Shown here: piece by piece, positions 1 through 8,087 of the stretch
How the letters are laid out: each line of letters starts with the position of its first letter
How positions within the stretch are numbered: the stretch's first letter is position 1
Assembly: GCA_049585195.1 (NCBI GenBank)
Contig: JBAUZG010000272.1
Span: forward strand, 1 to 64,000
Length of the DNA: 64,000 nt
Direction of reading: 5' to 3'
Source of the DNA: KBS-96 sp049585195
Lineage (GTDB): Bacteria > Acidobacteriota > Terriglobia > Bryobacterales > Bryobacteraceae
Made by a program: the position numbers and the translations under genes
Notes under the pieces: generated by a model
Databases searched by the model: none
What the model saw: the letters and a program-made list of their open reading frames with translations, nothing else
What the model was told of the DNA's origin: nothing

Positions 1-5
1 CTCAT
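1..5 (-). CDS. Start of the next flagellar gene, cut by the window edge (probably flgH)
   Basis: An ATG on the minus strand at 5..3 is preceded by GGAGAG (11-16) at a 5-base spacing, directly after the flgA stop. Only the first two codons lie in the window. flgH (L-ring protein) commonly follows flgA, but the identity is inferred from gene order only. Confidence 0.4.
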
Positions 6-33
6 TGTTTCTCTCCGGCTTCGAGCAAATCTG

Positions 34-885
34 TTACAACGTTGCGGCCGGCGTTACGGTAACAAGCACGCTATTTTCGCCGCTAACTGATCCAAAGAAA
101 CTGCGCCCCGAATGAACATTGGTGACCTGGATGCTCTGGCCGAGGTAACCATTCGAATGCGCTTCGCCATCAAAGGTGATACGGGCCTGCCCTGCAATTG
201 CAGTGACATGCACGACATTTCCCCGCCGGACCAGCGGAGGCGCTTCCACCACATTCTTATTGAGCAAGGCAAGGGCGGGCAAGCTCCGTTTAGCCGAAAG
301 GCCGACATAGTCAGAAATTTCCTCGTCTTTCGGAGTGAGGAGCGGACAAGCCTCGATGTGAAGACTCTCTAGTTCGCTGGCTTTTATCACTTCGCCCGCC
401 AGGAGTGTGACCCGTGTCCGCACGATCTTTCTCGTGGTAGTGACCTGGACGCGAGCCCAGCAGGCCGAATCTTCTCCCAGTTGACCAATTACTCTGCCCC
501 TCCAAAGAAACGGGCGATCCGGCTGGTTCAAAAGAGGGGGACTAGCGCCGCTGAGGGGAAATTCGACCCTGCCAGGCACTACTGAATTGAGGGTGAACTC
601 AAGAATCCGGATCTGAGCGTCGGAAGCATCAGATCCCAGGCTCTCGCGAATCGCCTTCTCAATCTCCTCGGACGTCAGCGGTCTGCGAGTATTCGTGAGA
701 TTCACCGGCATGCCGCCAGAACGCTTTGACTGCGCCTTATTCGTCTCGGATTGATCCGGGTCGAGCGGCTCGCGCACCAGCTGGTCACATTCCTTGCCGG
801 GAGCGGCCGAGGGGCCGCAGCCCTCAAGGGCTTTTGCTTGTAGCGAGAGCAGTAGAAGACCCGTAAAAAGGAAGATTCCGGTCAT
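34..885 (-). CDS. flgA: Flagellar P-ring assembly chaperone FlgA
   Basis: FlgA is the periplasmic chaperone that helps FlgI subunits form the P-ring around the rod. The ATG at 885 was chosen because it gives an N-terminal hydrophobic signal segment (TGIFLFTGLLLLSLQ) and starts 4 bases after the flgG stop; an upstream in-frame start at 927 would overlap flgG by 38 bases. The 283-residue product carries a low-complexity linker, then the typical FlgA/SAF C-terminal region (RTRVTLLAGEVIKASEL, then VRRGNVVHVTAIAGQARI and a final GQSIQVTNVHSGR block). It is third in the minus-strand flgF-flgG-flgA run. The family assignment is firm; the exact start is inferred. Confidence 0.88.
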   Translation of the reverse strand: MTGIFLFTGLLLLSLQAKALEGCGPSAAPGKECDQLVREPLDPDQSETNKAQSKRSGGMPVNLTNTRRPLTSEEIEKAIRESLGSDASDAQIRILEFTLNSVVPGRVEFPLSGASPPLLNQPDRPFLWRGRVIGQLGEDSACWARVQVTTTRKIVRTRVTLLAGEVIKASELESLHIEACPLLTPKDEEISDYVGLSAKRSLPALALLNKNVVEAPPLVRRGNVVHVTAIAGQARITFDGEAHSNGYLGQSIQVTNVHSGRSFFGSVSGENSVLVTVTPAATL

Positions 886-889
886 AGCA

Positions 890-1681
890 CTATTGCGTAA
901 TATTGTTGACCTGTTGATACATCTCATCTGCCGCTTTTACGACTTTGGAGTTTGCCTCATAAGCGCGCTGGCTCACAATCAGGTTGATGAACTCTTCGAC
1001 GACGCTCACATTCGAACCCTCGAGGTAACCCTGCTGTAGCGTCCCGAGGCCTTCTTGTCCGCCTGGATTGCCCACAGTCGGCTGGCCCGATGCATCGGTC
1101 GGAAGATATAAATTGTTGCCGATGCTGTTTAAGCCGCCGGGATTGACAAAATTGGCTAACTGAATCTGACCGGCAATCTGAGATGTCGTCTGATTCGGGA
1201 GCGTGTAACTAACTGTGCCGTCCGAAGCGATAGTAACGGCCTGGGCAGATGCGGGAATATTGATTTGAGGCTGAACGCTGTCACCGTTCAACGTGACGAG
1301 ATTTCCATTCTGATCGAGGTGGAAGGCGCCAGAACGCGTATAAGCGAGGCTCCCGTTTGGTTGCTGTACCTGGAAAAAGCCGTTGCCTTGAATGACCAGG
1401 TCAAGCGGATTATCTGTCTCCGTGAAGTCGCCTTGCTGAAAAATGATCTCGTTTGCAGCGGGCCTGGCGCCTAAGCCTACCTGCAGCCCTGTTGGAACAG
1501 TTGTCTGAGCGCTTGAGGCGGTACCAGGAGCCACGTAATTTTGGTAAATCAGATCCTGGAACTCCGTCCTTCGCATCTTAAAGCCAGTCGTATTCGCATT
1601 GGCTAAGTTGTTTGCTATGTTGTCGACATTCATTTGCTGAGCCGACATGCCACTTCCAGCACTGTAGAGAGCGCGAATCAT
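890..1681 (-). CDS. flgG: Flagellar distal rod protein FlgG
   Basis: FlgG forms the distal rod of the flagellar axle. The 263-residue length is normal. The N-terminus shows the axial-protein rod motif (ANNLANANTTGFK, about residues 27-39) and the C-terminus the matching block ending in SQRAYEANSKVVKAADEM, the paired terminal helices of rod and hook proteins. The centre (about 85-190) is the FlgE/F/G-like D1 beta domain. It lies between flgF and flgA on the minus strand and is probably co-transcribed with both. Confidence 0.95.
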   Translation of the reverse strand: MIRALYSAGSGMSAQQMNVDNIANNLANANTTGFKMRRTEFQDLIYQNYVAPGTASSAQTTVPTGLQVGLGARPAANEIIFQQGDFTETDNPLDLVIQGNGFFQVQQPNGSLAYTRSGAFHLDQNGNLVTLNGDSVQPQINIPASAQAVTIASDGTVSYTLPNQTTSQIAGQIQLANFVNPGGLNSIGNNLYLPTDASGQPTVGNPGGQEGLGTLQQGYLEGSNVSVVEEFINLIVSQRAYEANSKVVKAADEMYQQVNNITQ

Positions 1682-1722
1682 ATTTTTTCCTATATTTGAA
1701 TCGTCAATTGCCGAAAAGAACT

Positions 1723-2469
1723 TTAGGAGGCGACCTTGGCTACCTCTTCAACCACCTTACGGTTCATTTCTGAGGTCATGGAGACAGCCTTCTGTAACAT
1801 CTCGAAGGATCTCATCACGGTTACAAGTTTGACGGCCGAATAAGCCGGTACGACATTAGACGTCTCGATTTTTCCTTGCTCGATTTGGGGATCTGTCACG
1901 GGCGTAGGCGTTGCGTCAGCGGCAAATTTGAAATAACCAGCGCCAACCCGCTCTCCCGATTTGCCCCCAGGTGCGTCCATCACCGCAACACGAGCCACGG
2001 TGGACCCATTTTGCTGAATGTCTCCTGTGGGAGTAATTTGGAAAGCGCTGTCCAGACTCAGCGTGATTGTACTTCCGTCCGTTGCTTTAACCGGGTAACC
2101 GTCTTGAGTCTGAAGTACACCGGTTTTAGAAAGTCGGAAGTGCCCGTTTCGCGTATACAGAGGACCGTTTGCGCCGTCGACCATAAAGAACCCGCTTGAC
2201 GCCAGTGCAACGTCTGTGGCGCTGCCGGTAGGCAGTAGTGTTCCTTGCGAAAAATCCGTCCAATTCCGCTCTAGAACAGGCATCTCAGCCGCATCGGGTC
2301 GTCCTTCGTCGTACCCCTCCCAAGCCGGATCACCGAAATACAATCCATATGATTCCTGGTCCGCCTTATAGCCGGTCGTGCCGGCATTGGCGATGTTATT
2401 GGCAAGTACATCGAGTGTTTCCATGCGCGACCGCATTCCACTAGCAGCAGTAGCAATTACTGAATCCAT
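1723..2469 (-). CDS. flgF: Flagellar proximal rod protein FlgF
   Basis: FlgF is a proximal rod subunit. The start at 2469 gives 248 residues and is supported by an AGGAG Shine-Dalgarno (about 2477-2481) and by the axial-protein N-terminus MDSVIATAASGM followed by ANNIANAGTTGYK. The reading frame is open upstream to 2685 but that part has no family resemblance. The C-terminus (QGKIETSNVVPAYSAVKLVT...EMLQKAV) is the rod-protein helix. It is the first gene of the minus arm, 41 bases ahead of flgG, and is divergent from fliK. FlgF and FlgG are close paralogues; gene order and length favour FlgF. Confidence 0.88.
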   Translation of the reverse strand: MDSVIATAASGMRSRMETLDVLANNIANAGTTGYKADQESYGLYFGDPAWEGYDEGRPDAAEMPVLERNWTDFSQGTLLPTGSATDVALASSGFFMVDGANGPLYTRNGHFRLSKTGVLQTQDGYPVKATDGSTITLSLDSAFQITPTGDIQQNGSTVARVAVMDAPGGKSGERVGAGYFKFAADATPTPVTDPQIEQGKIETSNVVPAYSAVKLVTVMRSFEMLQKAVSMTSEMNRKVVEEVAKVAS

Positions 2470-2535
2470 GCAATCTCCTGTTCGGGGTAGAAGCACCTGA
2501 AGGGCCGAATGCAATCCATCTCGCGACTCCCTGTT

Positions 2536-2562
2536 CAAAGATGGAATGCATGCAGCCGATAT
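2536..2562 (+). promoter_or_regulatory. Candidate sigma-28 (FliA) promoter for fliK-flgD-flgE
   Basis: CAAA at 2536-2539 and GCCGATAT at 2555-2562 are separated by exactly 15 bases. The enterobacterial FliA consensus is TAAA, 15 bases, GCCGATAA, so this is 3/4 plus 7/8 matches. It points at fliK, 89 bases downstream. Eye-based call only. Confidence 0.4.
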
Positions 2563-2650
2563 GTATGGAGTGCTTCGAACTGAGGAGCGCTTTATGACTG
2601 GTTTTAAAAGGTGATTCAGGGTTGGCCGCAAAATTGCCCAATGTCTGGAC

Positions 2651-4285
2651 GTGGCTGTTTCTATCACACCAAACATCGGTCTCAATCAACTGTTTAGCCC
2701 ACAACCTTCGGGCGATCGTGCCAGTTCGCAAATCGGGAGTTCTAAATCGGACCCGGAATGGAACGTAACGCCCAACAGCGATCCTTCAAGCACTTCTCAA
2801 TCCGCTGACGCTTTCTCAGCAGCACTGCTCGATGTTCTCGGCGATGGCCAACCGCAAGCAGCCCAACCTTCACAACCAGCTCAGTCTCCGAAGTTTCAAT
2901 CCGGTCCGGATACCAGCGCCAAGATAGACCCAGGCGGAAGTATTTCGTCGGATGTATCCGGGCTCAAAGGATCCAATACAAAGCAATTTCAGATACCTGC
3001 GGCAGCTTCCACTCCGCTCGCGCAGAGCATACCTTTGTTTGGATCTCCGCTCGTATCCCCGGCGCCTCCGGCCTCTCAACGCCCGACGAATCAAACCAAT
3101 CAGTCATCCATACGGCAGGACAAAACAACCCAGTCTGCCTCCGATTCTGAAGCGGCTCAAGTGGTCGCGATTTACAGTTCCATACTCCCTCTGAACGAAC
3201 CGCCGGTTGGTTCGTCTTCGATCGCCTCTGAAGAAAGCGGTCAGAAAGTCAGCGCAACCGAGACCTCAACTGTTAGTCCGAAAGATTTGCCCAGCGAAAC
3301 CGTGCCCGTTGCCGCCCCGGTACCTGCTCCTCACAGTAGCGCCGTGCCAAACATTCCGGACCAACCCTTGGAGCGGGATTCGCTCGTGTTTGAAGCCCAG
3401 CTCCAACCCCAACAATCAACCTCGCCGAGTCAAACCTTGCAGGCTAATCAGGCGGTCTCGCCGAGCGCTGCCGTACCCTCGGTGCAGAATCAGGATTCGA
3501 AGGCTGGCTCACCGAACGTCGCCGTAAGCCCGGTTCAGAACCGAGTATTGCCGACGGGCTCGCCGAACGCCGCTGTAGCCCCGGTTCAGAGCCAGGGAGC
3601 GCCGGTTTCCCAGTCCACATCGGGTGGAGGTCCAGCTCGTCCGACAGAAGAGCCCGCCGTATCGTCCCCGAGCGCTCCGATCGCTCCTCCCACCACAAGC
3701 AGCGGCGGGAACAGTGGCGGCTCATTCGAACAGGGGACTAAACAAGATCAGAACTCCTCCACTCCCGTAGAAACAAAAGGCGAGCAGCCGGGTGTCCACG
3801 TAATTGCGGCCTCCGTTGATGCGCCGGTCAGCTCACAGATTAATCCTAATAGCTCAAACGCCCAGGAAGTCTCAAGCAAGGCTGCCGGCCAACCGATAGC
3901 TCAGCAGCCGACCGACCCGCAGCCGGCCGTAAAGACGGACATGAATTTGAAGGTACAAGGGCAGTCTGGAGAAAACGTTACTGTCAGGCTCTCGGAGAGA
4001 TCGGGCAGCATCCAAGTCACAGTTCGGAGCGCGGATCCAGGCACAACCGCCACGCTTAGGCATGAGTTGCCGAACATCCAGGCTGGGCTTGAACGGGCCG
4101 GGTTGCAAATGCAAGGCATTACATCGCACCAGTCGAGCTCTTCAGAACCGGGTCATGGAAATGGACAAAGCGGCGGCCAGGAAAAGAAAAATCAGAATAG
4201 CGGCTCGGAGCCGCAGGAAAAACAAAACAAAAGGAACACGTCACAACAGGATCAGTGGCTCGATCTGATGGAAGGCAAATCGTAA
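2651..4285 (+). CDS. fliK: Flagellar hook-length control protein FliK
   Basis: FliK is the secreted ruler that sets hook length and switches export specificity through FlhB. This 544-residue protein has a long Ser/Pro/Gln-rich low-complexity region (about 1-425) and a small ordered C-terminal domain (about 430-500; MNLKVQGQSGENVTVRLSER ... LERAGLQMQGI) typical of the Flg_hook family, then a charged tail. The only plausible start is GTG 2651, with no clear Shine-Dalgarno. Three imperfect 17-residue repeats occur at about 270-320. It heads the fliK-flgD-flgE group, 14 bases before flgD. Confidence 0.87.
   Translation: MAVSITPNIGLNQLFSPQPSGDRASSQIGSSKSDPEWNVTPNSDPSSTSQSADAFSAALLDVLGDGQPQAAQPSQPAQSPKFQSGPDTSAKIDPGGSISSDVSGLKGSNTKQFQIPAAASTPLAQSIPLFGSPLVSPAPPASQRPTNQTNQSSIRQDKTTQSASDSEAAQVVAIYSSILPLNEPPVGSSSIASEESGQKVSATETSTVSPKDLPSETVPVAAPVPAPHSSAVPNIPDQPLERDSLVFEAQLQPQQSTSPSQTLQANQAVSPSAAVPSVQNQDSKAGSPNVAVSPVQNRVLPTGSPNAAVAPVQSQGAPVSQSTSGGGPARPTEEPAVSSPSAPIAPPTTSSGGNSGGSFEQGTKQDQNSSTPVETKGEQPGVHVIAASVDAPVSSQINPNSSNAQEVSSKAAGQPIAQQPTDPQPAVKTDMNLKVQGQSGENVTVRLSERSGSIQVTVRSADPGTTATLRHELPNIQAGLERAGLQMQGITSHQSSSSEPGHGNGQSGGQEKKNQNSGSEPQEKQNKRNTSQQDQWLDLMEGKS
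3458..3610 (+). repeat. Three 51-bp in-frame tandem repeats inside fliK
   Basis: The units SPSAAVPSVQNQDSKAG, SPNVAVSPVQNRVLPTG and SPNAAVAPVQSQGAPVS are 17 residues each, in register at both DNA and protein level. They lie in the disordered ruler part of FliK and could change ruler length by repeat gain or loss. Confidence 0.75.
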
Positions 4286-4298
4286 GGATCATAAACAA

Positions 4299-4655
4299 AT
4301 GGCAACATCTATCACTTCGCCGAGCGCATCTAGCACAACATCGTCTAGCAGTAGCAGCTCAAACAATAATTCCTCCGCGACCTCCGGTTTAAATGACCTG
4401 GCCAACGAGCAGGTTTTCCTTCAACTGTTTGTGTCGCAATTACAGAATCAGGATCCGCTGAATCCTGCGGACGGAACGCAGTTCGTCACGCAGCTTGCCC
4501 AGTTCGCGCAATTAGAACAGACGATCAATATTGGTCAGAACGTGAGCGCGATTACGCAGGTCATCGCGCCGAATGCTTCTTCGACCTCGGGTACGTCGTC
4601 TACTTCGAGCGATTCATCCTCTAACGCGCAGAACGACGCAGCGTCCGAACTCTAG
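4299..4655 (+). CDS. flgD: Short flagellar hook-cap protein FlgD
   Basis: FlgD caps the growing hook and helps insert FlgE subunits. The conserved N-terminal FlgD block is present (ANEQVFLQLFVSQLQNQDPL then TQFVTQLAQFAQLEQTINI, about residues 35-80). At 118 residues it is about half the usual 220-230: the central tudor/Ig-like part is missing and the ends are Ser/Thr-rich. The start is supported by AAGGA at about 4285-4289. It sits between fliK and flgE as expected. It may be a natural minimal form; no frameshifted remainder was seen before flgE. Confidence 0.85.
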   Translation: MATSITSPSASSTTSSSSSSSNNNSSATSGLNDLANEQVFLQLFVSQLQNQDPLNPADGTQFVTQLAQFAQLEQTINIGQNVSAITQVIAPNASSTSGTSSTSSDSSSNAQNDAASEL

Positions 4656-4661
4656 CAAAGG

Positions 4662-4685
4662 CCTCTCAGTCGCTGGTCTGAGAGG
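4662..4685 (+). other. Perfect 8-bp hairpin between flgD and flgE
   Basis: CCTCTCAG (4662-4669) pairs with CTGAGAGG (4678-4685) across an 8-base loop. It is followed by a run of A on the plus strand, not T, so it is not a canonical intrinsic terminator for flgD. It may be an mRNA-stability or processing element ahead of flgE. Confidence 0.5.
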
Positions 4686-4728
4686 TCAAAAAAAACTGAC
4701 ACTTTATTTATTCAAAGGAATCTTATAC

Positions 4729-6336
4729 ATGCTTACAGCTCTAACAACGGCACTTTCAGCGCTCAACGCACAAGCTACCGCCATCGACGTGGTCGGCAAT
4801 AACCTAGCCAACCTCGATACAACCGGATTCAAGGCCCAGTCAACCGAATTCTACGACCTGGTCTCACAAACTATGGGTGGTGGATCGGAAACTCAGATCG
4901 GGATGGGAGTTGGGACACCGATTACAGAACGGGTATTCTCACAAGGATCAATTACGAGCACATCAGATCCTCTCGACGTTGCCATCCAGGGCAACGGATT
5001 CCTGGTCACGCAAGACTCGACCGGTGCCACTCTCTATACGCGGGCCGGCAACCTGACGCAAGATGCGAATGGAACTTTGACCGATGCCGACGGCAATTCC
5101 GTCCAAGGCTGGTCCGCTGTAAATGGAGTCATTAGCACTTCGTCACCGGTTGGAAACATCACGATTCCTGAAGGTAGCCTGAGCTCGCCAGTCGCGACAC
5201 AAAACATCAGTCTGTCGGCGAATCTGGATTCGAGCGCGACGAGCGTAAATGTGTGGTCTGCTGGTACGAGCTACGCAGCAGGCGCCGTGGTCATCGATCC
5301 TGCCACCGGTCATGTTGAGCAGGTCACGACGGCAGGTACCTCGGGCACCTCAACACCCGCATGGAACACCACGGGAGGCTCGACTACAGATGGCTCGGTA
5401 ACTTGGAAGGACTTGGGCACACCGGTCCAGTACACGGCCAACCAGAGTTACACGGTAGGCCAGGCGGTCATTGACCCGGCCGGGAATATTCAGGTGGCGA
5501 CGGCGGCCGGCACTTCAGGCGCCTCGGCACCCTCGTGGAATAGCACCATTGGTGGCACCACTACGGATGGTGGCGTAACCTGGACCAACGAAGGCGTGGC
5601 TCCGACCGCGTCGAACGCTTCGCTGTCTCAAGACATTCAGGTTTATGACTCGGTCGGCAACGCCCACTCGGTCACAGTGAACTTCTGGAAAGGCAGCGGC
5701 AACAATTGGGATTGGCAGGCAACGGTACCGGGATCGGACGTGGGCAGCTCCTCCGCCGATGTGGTCGGAAGCGGCAGTCTGGCGTTCAACTCTAGCGGCC
5801 AGCTAACCAGCCCGGCGGCCGGTTCCGCTCCTCAACTCTCAATCAAGGGGCTTGCGGACGGCGCAAACAATATGACCGTCAACTTCAATATGTTCAAGGG
5901 CAGTACTCCGACGGTCACTCAGTTCGCCCAAACCTCAGCCTCTTCCTCGAATACCGCCGACGGTTCGGCGGCCGGCCAGCTCACGGGCGTATCGATCGGC
6001 ACGGGCGGCACCGTTGTAGCCACGTACTCGAACGGCCAGCAAGTCACGGTCGCTCAACTCGCGATGGCGAATTTCACAAACCCCGACAGCCTGCTTGCGG
6101 TTGGGAATAACTCGTATCAAGTCACGGGAAGCACGTCGAACCCATCAATCGGCTTGGCGAACACCGGCGGCAGAGGCCAGATTGAGGGTAGCGCGCTCGA
6201 GTCTTCCACGGCCGATATCGCGACAGAATTCACTAACCTGATGGTCGACCAAAGAAGCTATGAAGCGAATTCCAAAGTAGTGACGACCGCCGATCAAATG
6301 GAGCAGGACGTAATCCAACTCATTCCGGCACAATAG
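4729..6336 (+). CDS. flgE: Flagellar hook protein FlgE with two inserted repeat modules
   Basis: FlgE polymerises into the universal-joint hook. ATG 4729 is preceded by AAAGGA (4714-4719); the open frame upstream overlaps flgD and is not hook-like. The 535-residue protein has the axial N-terminus (VVGNNLANLDTTGFKAQ), the rod/hook D1 fold, and a C-terminus with DQRSYEANSKVVTTADQM. About residues 176-291 hold two tandem copies of a module with a Y..G..V...G...Q....GTSG...P.W.....T.DG...W signature, a type familiar from phage tail and carbohydrate-binding-like proteins. It is longer than enterobacterial FlgE (about 400) because of this insert. Confidence 0.93.
   Translation: MLTALTTALSALNAQATAIDVVGNNLANLDTTGFKAQSTEFYDLVSQTMGGGSETQIGMGVGTPITERVFSQGSITSTSDPLDVAIQGNGFLVTQDSTGATLYTRAGNLTQDANGTLTDADGNSVQGWSAVNGVISTSSPVGNITIPEGSLSSPVATQNISLSANLDSSATSVNVWSAGTSYAAGAVVIDPATGHVEQVTTAGTSGTSTPAWNTTGGSTTDGSVTWKDLGTPVQYTANQSYTVGQAVIDPAGNIQVATAAGTSGASAPSWNSTIGGTTTDGGVTWTNEGVAPTASNASLSQDIQVYDSVGNAHSVTVNFWKGSGNNWDWQATVPGSDVGSSSADVVGSGSLAFNSSGQLTSPAAGSAPQLSIKGLADGANNMTVNFNMFKGSTPTVTQFAQTSASSSNTADGSAAGQLTGVSIGTGGTVVATYSNGQQVTVAQLAMANFTNPDSLLAVGNNSYQVTGSTSNPSIGLANTGGRGQIEGSALESSTADIATEFTNLMVDQRSYEANSKVVTTADQMEQDVIQLIPAQ
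5254..5601 (+). repeat. Two tandem GTSG...TDG...W modules inside flgE
   Basis: Copy 1 spans about 5254-5418 and copy 2 about 5428-5601. Shared landmarks are YxxGxxVIDPA, TAGTSG/AAGTSG, PxWN, TTDG and VTWxxxG. The copies differ at many codons, so this is an old duplication. Confidence 0.75.
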
Positions 6337-6435
6337 CCCTTCGCTCGCTCTCCCTTGGGGGCCGATTTCGCTAGGATTTGATGCCTAGTCGAAATGTGGC
6401 CCCAAACTTTCCGTCGTGTTCCGACACGGCTCAAT

Positions 6436-6462
6436 TGAAGCTCCGTTGGCTATTGCCGATAC
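6436..6462 (+). promoter_or_regulatory. Candidate sigma-28 (FliA) promoter for the fliN...fliA operon
   Basis: TGAA at 6436-6439 and GCCGATAC at 6455-6462 are 15 bases apart, matching the FliA layout (TAAA, 15, GCCGATAA) at 3/4 and 7/8. A second perfect GCCGATAA occurs at 6480-6487 but its upstream element (TACA) is at 16 bases, and it would start transcription on or next to the fliN ATG. Confidence 0.38.
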
Positions 6463-6493
6463 AGATATTGTTACTTTCTGCCGATAACTTACT

Positions 6494-6742
6494 ATGATCG
6501 CGTCTCAAGAAATCGAAGGCTTCGCAGATCTACAGCTCGAAATCGATGCTCAGCTAGACCGAACTTCAATGACCCTCCGCCAGATCCTGGCACTGGGCCC
6601 GGATACGACTGTTAGACTATCCCGGCCTGCTGGCGACAATATCGATCTCCTAGTCGGCGGAAATATTGTTTGCTCGGGCGAAATCGTCATCATTAACGAG
6701 GCGATGGGGATCCGGATCACGGACTTTCGAGAGGAACCCTAG
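6494..6742 (+). CDS. fliN: Flagellar motor switch protein FliN (short, SpoA domain)
   Basis: FliN is the C-ring switch component that works with FliM and FliG in torque switching and export docking. The 82-residue product is almost only the SpoA/FliN surface-presentation domain: MTLRQILALGPDTTVRLSRP, DNIDLLVGGNIVCSGEIVI, GIRITDF. It opens the fliN-O-P-Q-R-flhB-A-fliA-fliY unit, with 22 bases to fliO. No Shine-Dalgarno is visible before the ATG. A second, longer FliN-type protein ends the same operon. Confidence 0.9.
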   Translation: MIASQEIEGFADLQLEIDAQLDRTSMTLRQILALGPDTTVRLSRPAGDNIDLLVGGNIVCSGEIVIINEAMGIRITDFREEP

Positions 6743-6764
6743 GAAAAAACTACTCTGTTTCTGA

Positions 6765-7073
6765 ATGGATGCGCTTACCCGGATTTCCGCAATCCTTGTA
6801 ATCGTGGCGATCCTCGGAGTTTTCTGGTGGTTTTCCCGTAAGCGCCAATTTGTAAGTGTGGGGCCACTTCAGTTTACGTTCGGAAAACCCCGAGAATCTG
6901 GAACAGGAACGCACCCGCTTGCCGTCGTCGCTAAGCGCCGGATCACAGCCAGTCACGAGCTGCACCTCGTGAAGGCGCTTGGGAAGCATATCTTGATTTG
7001 CACGTCTCCGGCCGGCGCCGCAGTACTTCTTGCAAGACAAGAGGCGGAATCGGAGCCAAGACTCTCCGACTAG
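6765..7073 (+). CDS. fliO: Flagellar export apparatus assembly protein FliO
   Basis: FliO is a small membrane protein that aids assembly of the FliP pore. The 102-residue product has one N-terminal transmembrane helix (SAILVIVAILGVFWWF), a short basic stretch, then a cytoplasmic beta domain (VVAKRRITASHELHLVKALG ... ILICTSPAG) typical of FliO. Sequence conservation in this family is weak; the position directly before fliP carries much of the call. Confidence 0.8.
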   Translation: MDALTRISAILVIVAILGVFWWFSRKRQFVSVGPLQFTFGKPRESGTGTHPLAVVAKRRITASHELHLVKALGKHILICTSPAGAAVLLARQEAESEPRLSD

Positions 7074-7089
7074 CGTCCCGTCGATCAAA

Positions 7090-7812
7090 ATGTTCCCAAG
7101 TCTCCCGTATTTGCCGGTCCTCGGTCCAGTCGCCGCCGTCAGTCAGCCAAACTCACTGCTTGGCATCTCTCTGTCCGGATCCGGAGGAACCAGCGTTCCT
7201 CTGCAGATCATCCTTCTGTTGACTGCGATGACGCTGTTGCCGGCAATCATCATGTGCCTGACGCCCTTTCTCAGGATTACGATTGTCCTACATTTCCTTC
7301 GACAAGCGCTGGGAACTCAAACGGCGCCTTCCAATCAGATTCTGGTAGGGGTCGCATTGTTCCTCACGTTTCTGATCATGCGGCCGGTTGTGGATGAGAT
7401 CTACAAGATCAGCTGGCAGCCAATGGAAGAAGGGAAGCTTACCAGCGAACAGGCGCTCGAGGCCGGTGCGAGGCCGCTGAAGAGCTTCCTGCTGCGAACC
7501 ACGAGAGAAAAGGACATCAGGCTCTTTGTTGAAATCTCTAAAACTACGCCGCCGCGCACTCCGGACGACGTTGCCTTATCGATTGCCATCCCTGCCTATA
7601 TCATCTCCGAACTTCGGACGGGATTTCAGATCGGGGCGGTTCTCTATCTGCCCTTTCTTGTCATCGACCTGGTCGTCGCGTCCATTACCCTTTCAGCAGG
7701 AATGATTCAGCTTCCGCCCGCCATGGTCTCAGCGCCGCTAAAGATCATCCTTTTTGTTCTTGTCGACGGTTGGAATCTGGTTGTGGGCTCGCTAGTCAAA
7801 ACATTTGGTTAG
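7090..7812 (+). CDS. fliP: Flagellar export gate protein FliP
   Basis: FliP forms the export-gate pore in the inner membrane with FliQ and FliR. ATG 7090 (240 residues) lies just after fliO; an in-frame start at 7030 would overlap fliO. The FliP signature region is clear: MTLLPAIIMCLTPFLRI, FLRQALGTQ, LFLTFLIMRPV, then IPAYIISELRTGFQIG and FLVIDLVVASITLSAGM. A leading hydrophobic segment may act as signal sequence, as in other FliP proteins. Confidence 0.95.
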   Translation: MFPSLPYLPVLGPVAAVSQPNSLLGISLSGSGGTSVPLQIILLLTAMTLLPAIIMCLTPFLRITIVLHFLRQALGTQTAPSNQILVGVALFLTFLIMRPVVDEIYKISWQPMEEGKLTSEQALEAGARPLKSFLLRTTREKDIRLFVEISKTTPPRTPDDVALSIAIPAYIISELRTGFQIGAVLYLPFLVIDLVVASITLSAGMIQLPPAMVSAPLKIILFVLVDGWNLVVGSLVKTFG

Positions 7813-7817
7813 AGCGT

Positions 7818-8087
7818 ATGAACGAGCAGATTGCAATCGATCTCATCCGTCAGGCCTTGATTACAGCCATGTGGATTGCTCTCCCGTTGCTCATCGTCGT
7901 GTTTAGCCTCGGAATCGTGATGAGCCTTCTCCAAACTCTGCTATCCATTCAGGATCCAAGTTTTGCTGCCGTTCCAAGGCTGGCCGCAATCCTTTTGACG
8001 TTCCTCTTCGCTTTGCCCTGGATGGCCGGCCATGTCGTCGCCTATACCAAGAACCTGATTTCCCACCTGTCTCAGTATGCCCGCTAG
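7818..8087 (+). CDS. fliQ: Flagellar export gate protein FliQ
   Basis: FliQ is a two-helix subunit of the flagellar export gate. The 89-residue product shows both membrane helices (ALITAMWIALPLLIVVFSLG and the second around LAAILLTFLFALPWM) and the linking SLLQTLLSIQDPS motif. It starts 5 bases after the fliP stop and its end overlaps the fliR start by 11 bases, suggesting translational coupling. Confidence 0.95.
   Translation: MNEQIAIDLIRQALITAMWIALPLLIVVFSLGIVMSLLQTLLSIQDPSFAAVPRLAAILLTFLFALPWMAGHVVAYTKNLISHLSQYAR

Noticed and set aside
4662..4685. Hairpin after flgD as an intrinsic terminator
   Set aside because: It is followed by an A-run, not a T-run, and flgE follows in the same direction; kept only as a structural element.
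4573..4728. 52-residue N-terminal extension of FlgE
   Set aside because: It overlaps flgD in another frame and lacks hook-protein similarity; the ATG at 4729 has a Shine-Dalgarno.
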